This document shows positions 49,500 through 57,651 of a DNA stretch of 64,000 nucleotides, piece by piece. How positions within the stretch are numbered: the stretch's first letter is position 1; every line of letters begins with the position of its first letter. The position numbers and the translations under genes were made by a program. Source of the stretch: an uncultured Luminiphilus sp. (GTDB lineage Bacteria; Pseudomonadota; Gammaproteobacteria; Pseudomonadales; Halieaceae); contig CALKDK010000009.1 in the NCBI GenBank assembly GCA_938084055.1, positions 62,001-126,000 of the forward strand. The letters run 5' to 3'. Under the pieces are notes generated by a model. That model was not told the DNA's origin. It was given only the letters and a program-made list of their open reading frames with translations, and ran no database searches.

Positions 49500-50758
49500 C
49501 CTCTGTCCTCGACCTGCATGACAGTGCCCTGCGCCTCTGGCATGGCGACGCGCTGGTGGAGTCGCCCGGCTACGCCTGGTTTGATGGCCAGCACTTTCGC
49601 TTTGGCATCCCGGCCATGCGAACCCAGCGCCGCACACCCCGGGAGGTCAATACCCGTTTCTGGTCTCAGCTCAACACCCAGCCCCTCTCGCCACCCCTGG
49701 GGCAGGCTCGGCACGCGGCAGACCTGGTACACGCCCACCTTCAGGACATCCACCATCTCGCCGGCCAACCGGAAAGGCTGCTGATTGCCGCGCCCGGCAG
49801 TATGGGTCGGGACGCGCTGTCATTACTGTTGGGAATCATTGAGCACCTGCCCTTCAACGTGGCCGGACTCGTGCATCGCAGCGCAGTTCTTGCCGCCGCC
49901 AGTGGCCTGCCCCAGGGTCTACACATCGAGCTGCAGCTGCACCAGACGCAGGTCACGCCCTTTGCAACCGAGGGGCAAAACGTCGTTGTGGATGCGGGTC
50001 AGGTTGTCCCCGGAGAGGGCATGCTGGCCCTGCAGGACCGTCTCGCGACGGCCATTGCCCGCAGCTTCGTTGCCCAGACTCGTTTCGACCCGCTGCGCAG
50101 CGCCGATGGTGAACAGGCGCTCTATGATGCCCTGCCAGGCGCGCTGGAGAGCCTCCGTTCCGGGGGAGAAGCGCAAGTGTCGATCGGGGGCTATCAGGCC
50201 CGTATCACCCAGGACGACCTGCAAAGCGTGGGTGCGGCGTACAGTCGCATTCTGGAACCCCTACTCGGCCAAGATGTGCCGCTGCTGCTGGAAAGTCCCC
50301 TCGACCTGCTCCCGGGCCTCGACCTGCCCACAGCCCACAGGCATACGTCAGGGGGGTTACTCGCGGCCGCGATCGCCAAATGTGAGACGGCGCTGCTACA
50401 AACCACCGACCAGCTGGCACTCAACCGCAGCGTGCCGGTTATCGAATCGGCGTCGACCGAGGCCAGCGTCACCGCCGCTGTCACCCCGCCCCAGTCAGCG
50501 CAACCTGTAGTAGCCGCACAACCGCTTCCCTCCCACGTGCTCATCGAGCACCACGCGCGTTCCCTCACAGATCCCACCGCCCTGCCCGGCACCGCGACCC
50601 TGAGTCTCAACGACGGGGCAGTGGCGATAGGGCTGGGAGACGTGCAGGGCCTGCAGGTCAATACCGAGGCCGCGGTAGAGGGACAAGTGCTCAACCTGGG
50701 AGATGTCCTCAGCCATCCCTCTGGGTACCACGCCGTGATGATCGTGGTCGAGGGCTGA
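49496..50758 (+). CDS. actin/Hsp70-like ATPase-fold protein (operon gene 8)
   Basis: The 420-aa protein looks like a divergent actin/Hsp70-fold protein: a start TSVLDLHDSALRLWHGD (phosphate-1-like), PERLLIAAPGSMGRDALSLL, VAGLVHRSAVLAAASG, a second core strand VVVDAGQVVPGEGM, and a helix-rich second subdomain. The C-terminal ~90 residues form a separate beta module (TATLSLNDGAVAIGLGDVQG). Key nucleotide motifs are weakened, so ATPase activity is uncertain. It overlaps the channel gene as ATGA and is cytoplasmic, so it could touch the channel's cytoplasmic loop. Confidence 0.65.
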   Translation: MTSVLDLHDSALRLWHGDALVESPGYAWFDGQHFRFGIPAMRTQRRTPREVNTRFWSQLNTQPLSPPLGQARHAADLVHAHLQDIHHLAGQPERLLIAAPGSMGRDALSLLLGIIEHLPFNVAGLVHRSAVLAAASGLPQGLHIELQLHQTQVTPFATEGQNVVVDAGQVVPGEGMLALQDRLATAIARSFVAQTRFDPLRSADGEQALYDALPGALESLRSGGEAQVSIGGYQARITQDDLQSVGAAYSRILEPLLGQDVPLLLESPLDLLPGLDLPTAHRHTSGGLLAAAIAKCETALLQTTDQLALNRSVPVIESASTEASVTAAVTPPQSAQPVVAAQPLPSHVLIEHHARSLTDPTALPGTATLSLNDGAVAIGLGDVQGLQVNTEAAVEGQVLNLGDVLSHPSGYHAVMIVVEG

Positions 50759-50761
50759 CCC

Positions 50762-51853
50762 TTGGGACGGCGCAAGCGCCAGGCCTCGACTTTCAACCTG
50801 AGCTTTCTGGACATAATGTCCTGTGGCTTCGGCGCGGTGGTCCTGGTGTTTCTCATTATTGACCACTCCATGGAGGTTGAGACGCGAACCCTCAACGCGG
50901 AAGTGTTCTCAGAGATTGATTTGCTGGAAGACGATATTCGCGATGGGCAAGAAGGTCTGGTGGCCCTGCGCAATGCGTTGTCGAGCGTTGATCTTGAGAT
51001 TGTTGAAGCCCAGGGACTGGCTACCCGCGTTACCGAAGACCTCGATCGTTACGAGGCCCTCATTGCCTCACTTGAAGAAGAAGGCTTCACCGACACTACC
51101 GACGCGGACGCACTCAAAGCGGAAATAAACCGGCTCGAGGAACGCGTCACCAAGCTGCGTGAGGCGGCTGAGGCCGAGGCGGGCCAGAGTGCCCGGGATT
51201 TCACCGGCGACGGTAACCGGCAATACCTGACGGGCCTGAATCTCGGTGGCAACCGAATAGCCATCCTTGTGGATGTCTCAGCCAGCATGCTGGCTGACTC
51301 CATCGTCAACGTTATACGTCTGCGCAATATGGATACAGCGTTACAGCGCCAGGCTGAGAAATGGCAGCGGACGCTCAACACCGTGGACTGGCTGACCTCC
51401 CAGCTGCCCATCAATGCCCGCTATCAAATTATTGCCTTCAATACCGAGGCGCGCCCGGCGCTGCCCGGTACCACTGGTCAGTGGCTGGAGGTGGCCGATG
51501 CTCCCAAATTGAAGGCTGCCGCAGAGGCTCTTCGTGAGCGCCTGCCCAGTGGCGGGACGAGCCTGCACCGGGCCTTCGATGCCGCTGCCGCCCTGCCCGG
51601 CGGTCCCGACAATATTTTCCTGATCACTGACGGTTTGCCAACCCAGGGCACTGAACCCCCACGCAAAACCACGATTTCAGGGCGAGACCGCCTCACATTA
51701 TTCCGCAGGGCTGTGCAGCGACTTCCCGCCGGAGTGCCGGTCAATATTATCCTTGCCCACATGGAGGGGGACCCCATGGCCGCGTCAGAGTTCTGGCAGC
51801 TCGCTCAGGTGAGCGGCGGGTCCTTCATGTCGCCGTCGCGGGACTGGCCATGA
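50762..51853 (+). CDS. MotB/ExbD-like TM segment fused to a VWA domain, copy A (operon gene 9)
   Basis: The 363-aa protein starts at TTG 50762. It has a basic tail, then TFNLSFLDIMSCGFGAVVLV with Asp17 at the membrane entry, a periplasmic coiled coil (about 40-140), and a VWA domain with a complete MIDAS (D171, S173, S175; T266; D290). The S-F-L-D-I-M stretch lines up by eye with the MotB segment around its proton-binding Asp (FADLM). Metal-dependent ligand binding by VWA is expected in the periplasm. Its paralogue lies next to it. Confidence 0.85.
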   Translation: MGRRKRQASTFNLSFLDIMSCGFGAVVLVFLIIDHSMEVETRTLNAEVFSEIDLLEDDIRDGQEGLVALRNALSSVDLEIVEAQGLATRVTEDLDRYEALIASLEEEGFTDTTDADALKAEINRLEERVTKLREAAEAEAGQSARDFTGDGNRQYLTGLNLGGNRIAILVDVSASMLADSIVNVIRLRNMDTALQRQAEKWQRTLNTVDWLTSQLPINARYQIIAFNTEARPALPGTTGQWLEVADAPKLKAAAEALRERLPSGGTSLHRAFDAAAALPGGPDNIFLITDGLPTQGTEPPRKTTISGRDRLTLFRRAVQRLPAGVPVNIILAHMEGDPMAASEFWQLAQVSGGSFMSPSRDWP

Positions 51854-51875
51854 CGAAAGGCAGGGGGACATCATC

Positions 51876-52874
51876 ATGAAGCAGCGTCGGGGCACCCCGG
51901 AATTTTCCATCTCTTTCCTCGATGTGATCTGCTGTGGCTTCGGCGCCGTGATCCTGCTGCTGATGATTACCAAGACGGTGCAACCCCAGATTCTGGAACG
52001 TTCCACTGTGGTCGCCGACGGCCGTGTGGCCGACCTGACACAGCAGTTATTTGAAATTCGGGGGGAGACCACCATCCTGAACAGGGACCTCAACGCCAAA
52101 CAGGAACAAATTTCGGAGTACCGGGATAGGATCGCGATACTCCAGGGTGCCCTGGCCAGTACCCGTTCCCGATATGACAGCCTGGAAACCACCCGCAATT
52201 CCAACAGCATCATCCAACAGGAACTTGCCATCGCCCGACAGCGACTCAGTGATGAGGAGAAACGGTTGCTGGGCGTCAACAGCCAGCGGAAAAATCAGCT
52301 GATCGGGGGTATCCCCGTTGACAGTGAATACATCATTTTTATCATCGATACCTCCGGCTCCATGTTCTCCTATGCCTGGGACCGTATGCTGCGGGAAATG
52401 GAGGCGACGCTGAATATTTATCCCGAGGTCAAGGGAATCCAGGTGCTTAACGACATGGGCAACTACCTGTTCTCGCGGTATCGCGGACAGTGGATCCCGG
52501 ACACCCCGGCACGGCGCAGCCTGATCCTGCGTAATCTCGCCAATTGGAATGTATTTTCCAACAGTTCACCGGTCGAAGGTATTACCGCCGCGGTACGCTC
52601 GTTTTACGACCCGGAGAAAAGAATCTCGATCTATGTTTTTGGTGATGAATTCACGGGAGAATCGATACGCAACGTCGTTGAGACCGTGGATCGGCTCAAC
52701 GCCCAGAACTTTGGCGGCGAGCGGCGTGTCAGGATCCATGGCGTGGGATTCCCCGTACAATTCATCAGGCCACCTGAACTGCAGGTCACCGGTGTCCGTT
52801 TTGCTACACTCATGCGAGAACTGACCTACAAGAACGGCGGCACATTTGTTGGACTCAATGATTTCAGGCCCTGA
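51876..52874 (+). CDS. MotB/ExbD-like TM segment fused to a VWA domain, copy B (operon gene 10)
   Basis: The 332-aa paralogue of the preceding gene has EFSISFLDVICCGFGAVILL (Asp16), a coiled coil (about 45-135) and a VWA domain with MIDAS residues D158, S160 and S162, and a likely D257 in YVFGDEF; the threonine position appears to be serine (SNSSPVEG). The two copies differ mainly in the VWA domain, consistent with a heterodimer. Start ATG 51876 follows an AGGGGG ribosome binding site, 22 bp after the first copy. Confidence 0.85.
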   Translation: MKQRRGTPEFSISFLDVICCGFGAVILLLMITKTVQPQILERSTVVADGRVADLTQQLFEIRGETTILNRDLNAKQEQISEYRDRIAILQGALASTRSRYDSLETTRNSNSIIQQELAIARQRLSDEEKRLLGVNSQRKNQLIGGIPVDSEYIIFIIDTSGSMFSYAWDRMLREMEATLNIYPEVKGIQVLNDMGNYLFSRYRGQWIPDTPARRSLILRNLANWNVFSNSSPVEGITAAVRSFYDPEKRISIYVFGDEFTGESIRNVVETVDRLNAQNFGGERRVRIHGVGFPVQFIRPPELQVTGVRFATLMRELTYKNGGTFVGLNDFRP

Positions 52875-52878
52875 CAAG

Positions 52879-53547
52879 ATGATACGCGCCCTCGGCGTCG
52901 CGACGTTTATCCTGTTGTTGGCCGCCTGCGGCGCCCGTGAGGTGGTCGTTAAGGGCAATTTCCCGCAACCTCTGATGGATCGCCTCCCGCTCACGCTCGG
53001 GGTGGTCTACAGCGATGCCTTCGCGCAGCATGAGATTTTTGACGAGGCGGCGGGCCGCGCGGAGACGGACTGGCTGGTGAAGACGGGTGACGCGCAGGTC
53101 GAGTTCTGGGACACGCTGTTCGGGGGCATGTTCGAAGAGGTTGTCCGCATCAGTGACCACGACTCCCTGCACGCCCACGAGTCCGAGATCGACGCCGTGA
53201 TCATTCCCTACGTGGCCGACCTGCAGTACACGATCCCGCTGCATACCAACGTGAAGGTCTATGAGATCTGGATGAAATATCGATTCCGCCTGGTACCCCT
53301 GTCGGCTATTCACGACCATGACAACGGCGACCTGACCATCGACCCCGCCGAACAGCTCGCAGACTGGACCTTGACGGCCTACGGCAAAACACCCACCGCC
53401 TTTCTGCAATCCGATGAGGAGGCCGTCAATCTCGCCGCCGTCGTCGCGCTTCGGGATGCCGGCGCCAACTTTGCGACGTCTTTTACCCGGGTACCCGGCG
53501 TGGCCGCCTGGATGGAGGGCGATACGGAGTCTTTTGACAGTGAGTAA
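52879..53547 (+). CDS. lipoprotein, unknown function (operon gene 11)
   Basis: The 222-aa lipoprotein has lipobox L-L-A-A-C (Cys17; Gly at +2), then a compact alpha/beta domain with LPLTLGVVYSDAF, FGGMFEEVVRISDHDS, IDAVIIPYVADLQYTIP and IWMKYRFRLVPL, and a C-terminal helix (AVNLAAVVALRDAGANFATSF). The pattern of a strand-rich outer-membrane lipoprotein with a VYEIWMKYRF motif recalls LptE-like or CsgG-like domains, but no family is certain. Starts four bp after the previous stop. Confidence 0.7.
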   Translation: MIRALGVATFILLLAACGAREVVVKGNFPQPLMDRLPLTLGVVYSDAFAQHEIFDEAAGRAETDWLVKTGDAQVEFWDTLFGGMFEEVVRISDHDSLHAHESEIDAVIIPYVADLQYTIPLHTNVKVYEIWMKYRFRLVPLSAIHDHDNGDLTIDPAEQLADWTLTAYGKTPTAFLQSDEEAVNLAAVVALRDAGANFATSFTRVPGVAAWMEGDTESFDSE

Positions 53548-54340
53548 CTTCCTTTATGACCTGGTAACCCCACTTTTCACCCCCGGCATCGACCTGCCGT
53601 CGGGCTGCGAAGAGACGCCGCGCGCACAGCGGCAACGGGAGTCCGTTCCCCCAATCCGGGTGCCAAACCCCTCAAGATTAGGTCATCGATCTGGCCTGTT
53701 GGCCATCACCATCTGCGCAGCCCTGCAGGGATGCGTCACTGCCACGGTTGACGAGATGACCTTTATGGAGCCCACGGAGGGTATCGGTGATGCCTCAGTG
53801 GTCATTATGGGGCGGCGCCATGCCCCTGACTATGAAACCGAATTCGATTTCATCGAGTGCATAGGGGACCATATCCGCCGGGGTGACACTTCCATTACGG
53901 TTCTACACGAACTGGACTTCATCAACATGATGTACCCCTGGTTTGAACCCCGGACTGCGCCATTACGTACCGACGATATCGACAAGCTCCTGGACCACCA
54001 GCGGGTAGCAGAACGCTTTACCGAGCTCAAACTGGAGTACATGATCTGGATTGATGGCTCCACGGTCGAGACCAACAGTTCAGGCTCCATGACCTGTGGG
54101 GTTGGGCCGGGTGGCGCGGGCTGTTTCGGCTTTGGCACCTGGGGTAACGCCTCAGACTACGAAGCCACGATCTGGGACTTTACCGACGAAAGAGAGGTTG
54201 GCAGGATCAGCGCCAATACCAGCGGCCAGAGCTATATGCCCGCTGTCGTGGTACCGATTCCGATCATTGCGCCGGTCCAGGGCACGGCCTGTGACAGCCT
54301 TGGAGACCAGTTGCTCAAGTACCTGTCGGCGAAAATATGA
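53540..54340 (+). CDS. putative lipoprotein, unknown function (operon gene 12)
   Basis: The frame runs from GTG 53540 (overlapping the previous stop by 8 bp) to 54340, giving 266 aa. A hydrophobic stretch ending in the lipobox-like A-A-L-Q-G-C lies ~60 residues in, so the real start may be a later GTG (53660), which would make a ~226-aa lipoprotein with a normal signal peptide. The mature part has TEFDFIECIGDHIRRGD, two cysteines in a SMTCGVGPGGAGCFGFG loop, and ends in SLGDQLLKYLSAK. No family recognised. Confidence 0.6.
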   Translation: MSNFLYDLVTPLFTPGIDLPSGCEETPRAQRQRESVPPIRVPNPSRLGHRSGLLAITICAALQGCVTATVDEMTFMEPTEGIGDASVVIMGRRHAPDYETEFDFIECIGDHIRRGDTSITVLHELDFINMMYPWFEPRTAPLRTDDIDKLLDHQRVAERFTELKLEYMIWIDGSTVETNSSGSMTCGVGPGGAGCFGFGTWGNASDYEATIWDFTDEREVGRISANTSGQSYMPAVVVPIPIIAPVQGTACDSLGDQLLKYLSAKI

Positions 54341-54350
54341 GGGGCAGCCG

Positions 54351-55754
54351 ATGAAAGCCATCGTTTTTTTACTTGGCACCGTACTGCTGGCCGCGTGCTC
54401 AGGCACCGGTGGCACATCCTCCACGGTCACCGTGGGTGGACGGCAGGTGAGTGTTCCCGATGTTACCGCCGACGAGCACCAGCGCCTCATTGAGACGATC
54501 GGCATTTACGATGACCCGGAGGTTGCAGCCTACGTCGATGGCATAGGCCAGCTTCTGGTTGCCAACTCGTCCATGCCCACCGCGACCTTTACGTTTACGG
54601 TGCTCGACTCGCCCGACATCAACGCTTTTGCCCTGCCCGGCGGCTTCATCTACGTCAACAGGGGTCTGCTCGCTTATCTCGAAACCGAAGCCGAACTGGC
54701 CGGTGTTATTGCCCATGAGATTGGCCACATTACCGAGAGCCATCACAGCCGCAGGGCCACCTCGCAAACCACCACCACCGTGCTGGCCACCACCGCCTAT
54801 ATTCTGACCGGTAGTGGTGATCTTTACGACGCTGCACAGATGTACGGCGCCGAAGTCGTCAGCGGCTTTGGTCGGGATATGGAGCTTGAGGCTGACGCAG
54901 CGGGGGCCGAGTTCATGCACCGCTCGGGCTACGATGCCGATGCCCTGCTGTCGGTTATTGGTGTGCTGAAAGATCAGGAGATGTATCGTCGCGTGCAGGC
55001 CAAGGCGTCGGGCAAACCCACAGGCACCTACCACGGCCTGTACGCAAGCCACCCACGCAATGATTTGCGCCTACAAACTGTCATCAAGACCGCAAATACC
55101 CTCGATATTGCCGAGCAACCTGAAGACCCCGAGCAACCCGGGGTATTCCGTAACCATGTTGAAGGCCTGGTCTTCGGTGCGAGTGCCCAGGCCCAGTCGG
55201 AGCCCAACCGCTTCTATCACAACAAACTGGATTTCACCTTCCGCTATCCCGAGGGCTGGACGGTCCTCCAGGGCTCCAGGGACGTCACCGCCCAAGCCCC
55301 GGATGGGTCTGCCTCAGTCGCCATCACCCTGTCCCGGCTGGATGCGGCTGTCACACCCACCGACTACCTCGCCGGAACCGCCTCGGGTGAGCTCTCCGAC
55401 CAGAGGGAGCTGGAGCAGTTCGGGTTGTCGGGCAGTACCGCTCAGGCAACAGCAGGCGGCAGCAGCAAACGTCTTGCCGTTCTCGATCATAAGTACCGGT
55501 TTTTATTTGAGGGTACGGGCGCAGACGAAGACGCACTGATGGTCATCGAGAGCTTTCGTCCCCTGGTGGCGAAGGAGAAGGCACGGGGGCCAAGCCGAAC
55601 CCTGCACTATGTGCAAGTGCCCCGGGGGGCAACCCTCGAAAGCCTCGCATCAAGCGCACGTATCCCCGATGCCGAGGACCAACTTCGACTGATCAACGGC
55701 TACTACCCGGTGGGTGAGCCGCGAATTGGTGACTGGATTAAAACCATTCGCTAG
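54351..55754 (+). CDS. M48 metalloprotease lipoprotein with LysM-like tail (operon gene 13)
   Basis: The 467-aa lipoprotein has lipobox L-L-A-A-C (Cys16; Ser at +2). An M48 zinc protease domain carries IAHEIGHITESHH (HExxH near residue 120) and ELEADAAGAEFMHRSGYD with the third ligand, like BepA/LoiP of E. coli, which act on outer-membrane proteins. After a ~60-residue linker, FTFRYPEGWTVLQGS marks a second domain. VQVPRGATLESLASSARI is LysM-like, which could anchor it to peptidoglycan. It is the last tightly linked gene of the operon. Confidence 0.88.
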   Translation: MKAIVFLLGTVLLAACSGTGGTSSTVTVGGRQVSVPDVTADEHQRLIETIGIYDDPEVAAYVDGIGQLLVANSSMPTATFTFTVLDSPDINAFALPGGFIYVNRGLLAYLETEAELAGVIAHEIGHITESHHSRRATSQTTTTVLATTAYILTGSGDLYDAAQMYGAEVVSGFGRDMELEADAAGAEFMHRSGYDADALLSVIGVLKDQEMYRRVQAKASGKPTGTYHGLYASHPRNDLRLQTVIKTANTLDIAEQPEDPEQPGVFRNHVEGLVFGASAQAQSEPNRFYHNKLDFTFRYPEGWTVLQGSRDVTAQAPDGSASVAITLSRLDAAVTPTDYLAGTASGELSDQRELEQFGLSGSTAQATAGGSSKRLAVLDHKYRFLFEGTGADEDALMVIESFRPLVAKEKARGPSRTLHYVQVPRGATLESLASSARIPDAEDQLRLINGYYPVGEPRIGDWIKTIR

Positions 55755-55803
55755 GACAGACTCCGCCGTATCGAGCCTGATAATCCGGAGGACCCAACAA
55801 GTG

Positions 55804-57507
55804 ATGATCTTGCGCTTGGCCACCGTCCTGCTGGTGTACGCCCTTGCCTGCACAGCGCGGGCAGAGGTAACCGTCTATACCGCAGACCTGATTCGCACCA
55901 TGGAGCCCGCAGTGCCCGAGGCTACGGCAGTCGCCGTTGAGCAGGGCCGGATCGTTGCCGTCGGCAGCCTCGACGATATGGCACCTGTGCTGCGACTTCG
56001 CGGCGGCACGGTAGACCGGCGCTTCGAAGGTCAGGTCATCGTACCCGGCTTTATTGATCCCCATGTGCACCCTTCGCTGCCCGCCGTGCTGACCCAGTTC
56101 CCTTTCGTGGCGCCTGATGACTGGTCGCTTCCGACAGGGGCGTTCCCCGGCGCCACGACACCTGAAGCCTACAAGGTACGGTTGTTGGAACTGGCACAGC
56201 AGCATACCGATCCCACCGTGCCCTTTATTACCTGGGGCTATCATCCTCTCTGGCATGGCGAAGTCTGGCGTGCCGACCTGAATGACTGGTTTGAAGATCA
56301 GCCGGTTATGATCTGGCACCGCTCCTTCCATGAACTCATCGGCAATGATGCCGCCTGGGCCCTGCTGGGCGTGACGGCCGAGGATGCTGCGGGCACCGAG
56401 GAAGCAGACTGGGAGCGCGGGCACTTCTATGAAGGGGGTCTTAAGGCGGTTGTGGGCAAGCTGGGATTTTTGTTTGAGCCCGCCCGCTTTGGCCATGGGA
56501 TGCAGAATTTTCTGACCATGATGCACCAGAACGGGGTCACCACCGCCCTGGACATGGGGACGGGGATCTTTGGCGATCCCGTCCGGGAAATCGCCGCGGT
56601 ACGGGCTGTGGCTGAGACCTTTCCGGTGCCGGCTCGTATCATTCTGACGCCGATCATTGTCGACTTCCTCGCCCGGGGTATTGCGCCCGCCCAGGCACTT
56701 GCCGAGGTACGGACCTGGCAGTCCCAGGACACCGCGCGGGTGACCGTTGGCAATCACTTCAAGCTCATGCTCGACGGGGCCATCTTCAGTGGACTGAGCC
56801 AGTTTGGCCCGCCAGGCTACCTCGACGGTCATCAGGGGGTGTGGATGGCACCCAGGGAAGCAACCCATGACTACGCCCGCACGTTCTGGGACGCAGGCTT
56901 TCAACTGCATGCCCACGCCAATGGCGACGCCGCTGCAGCATGGTTTATCGATCTGTTGGAGACCCTGCTCAGGGAGTCCCCCCGGGCTGATCACCGCATG
57001 ACGCTCGAACACTTCGCCTATAGCACGGAGGACCAAACCCGCCAGTTAAGCGCCCTCGATGCACTGGTTTCTGCCAACCCGTACTATCACTACATCCTGT
57101 CCGAACTCTACGCCGAGAGCTGGTTGGGACCGGACCGCGCCCGCCAGATGGTGCGCCTCGGCAGCCTGGAACGGGCGGGCGTCCCGCTGGGCTTGCACTC
57201 GGACAGCCCCATGGCCCCCCTGTCACCCCTGACGCTGATCTGGGCCGCGAGCGCCCGAGAGACGATCGGGGGGTCTCCAGGTTTGGCATCAGAAGCGCTG
57301 TCACGACGAGGGGCACTGCGCGCCGTCACCATTGACGCCGCGTGGATACTTGGTCGCGAAGACGACCTCGGCTCGATTCGGGCGGGTAAAATCGCCGACT
57401 TCACGGTGCTCGATGCTGATCCAATGACCGTGCCGGACGACCAACTGCGCGATATAGGGATCATAGCCACGGTATTTGCCGGATCTCCCTACCCCGTCAC
57501 GCGATAG
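55804..57507 (+). CDS. secreted amidohydrolase family 3 protein (YtcJ-like)
   Basis: The 567-aa protein has a signal peptide (about 1-20) and an amidohydrolase-3 domain with VIVPGFIDPHVHPS (metal-binding HxH), FHELIGNDAAW, HAHANGDAAAAWFIDL and LHSDSPMAPLSPL (Asp/His ligands), and a final beta-sandwich with GSIRAGKIADFTVLD. Family members hydrolyse amide or cyclic amide bonds. A GTG three bases upstream (55801) is an alternative start, with GGAGG at nine bases. The 46-bp gap from the protease gene suggests read-through is possible but not certain. Confidence 0.85.
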   Translation: MILRLATVLLVYALACTARAEVTVYTADLIRTMEPAVPEATAVAVEQGRIVAVGSLDDMAPVLRLRGGTVDRRFEGQVIVPGFIDPHVHPSLPAVLTQFPFVAPDDWSLPTGAFPGATTPEAYKVRLLELAQQHTDPTVPFITWGYHPLWHGEVWRADLNDWFEDQPVMIWHRSFHELIGNDAAWALLGVTAEDAAGTEEADWERGHFYEGGLKAVVGKLGFLFEPARFGHGMQNFLTMMHQNGVTTALDMGTGIFGDPVREIAAVRAVAETFPVPARIILTPIIVDFLARGIAPAQALAEVRTWQSQDTARVTVGNHFKLMLDGAIFSGLSQFGPPGYLDGHQGVWMAPREATHDYARTFWDAGFQLHAHANGDAAAAWFIDLLETLLRESPRADHRMTLEHFAYSTEDQTRQLSALDALVSANPYYHYILSELYAESWLGPDRARQMVRLGSLERAGVPLGLHSDSPMAPLSPLTLIWAASARETIGGSPGLASEALSRRGALRAVTIDAAWILGREDDLGSIRAGKIADFTVLDADPMTVPDDQLRDIGIIATVFAGSPYPVTR

Positions 57508-57604
57508 GGCCCAAAGGGGCCGTGTCAGTGATCTGAGACATCCGGATTCAGTCAGGGCGCCTTATAAAGTAGGCAAAATGCCCCGTTAATTCAGTTGTAG
57601 ACAA

Positions 57605-57633
57605 GGGGCCCTCCGCGTAGGGTGAGCAGCCCC
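57605..57633 (+). promoter_or_regulatory. nested hairpin in the leader of the RNA helicase gene
   Basis: GGGGC (57605-57609) pairs with GCCCC (57629-57633), and inside it CCT (57610-57612) pairs with AGG (57619-57621). The structure ends 18 bases before the start codon and just before the GAGG ribosome binding site. No T tract, so it is a leader structure rather than a terminator; a cold- or translation-dependent role is a guess. Confidence 0.35.
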
Positions 57634-57651
57634 TGTGAGGACACGCCCACT

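Noticed and set aside
48696-52874. Tol-Pal or TonB-ExbB-ExbD system
   Set aside because: There is no TolR/ExbD periplasmic domain, TolA/TonB, TolB or Pal. The channel is of the family, but its partners are different.
40940-55754. Zorya anti-phage system
   Set aside because: The channel and MotB-like parts are suggestive, but the OmpA-like domain of ZorB and the ZorC/ZorD/ZorE proteins are absent.
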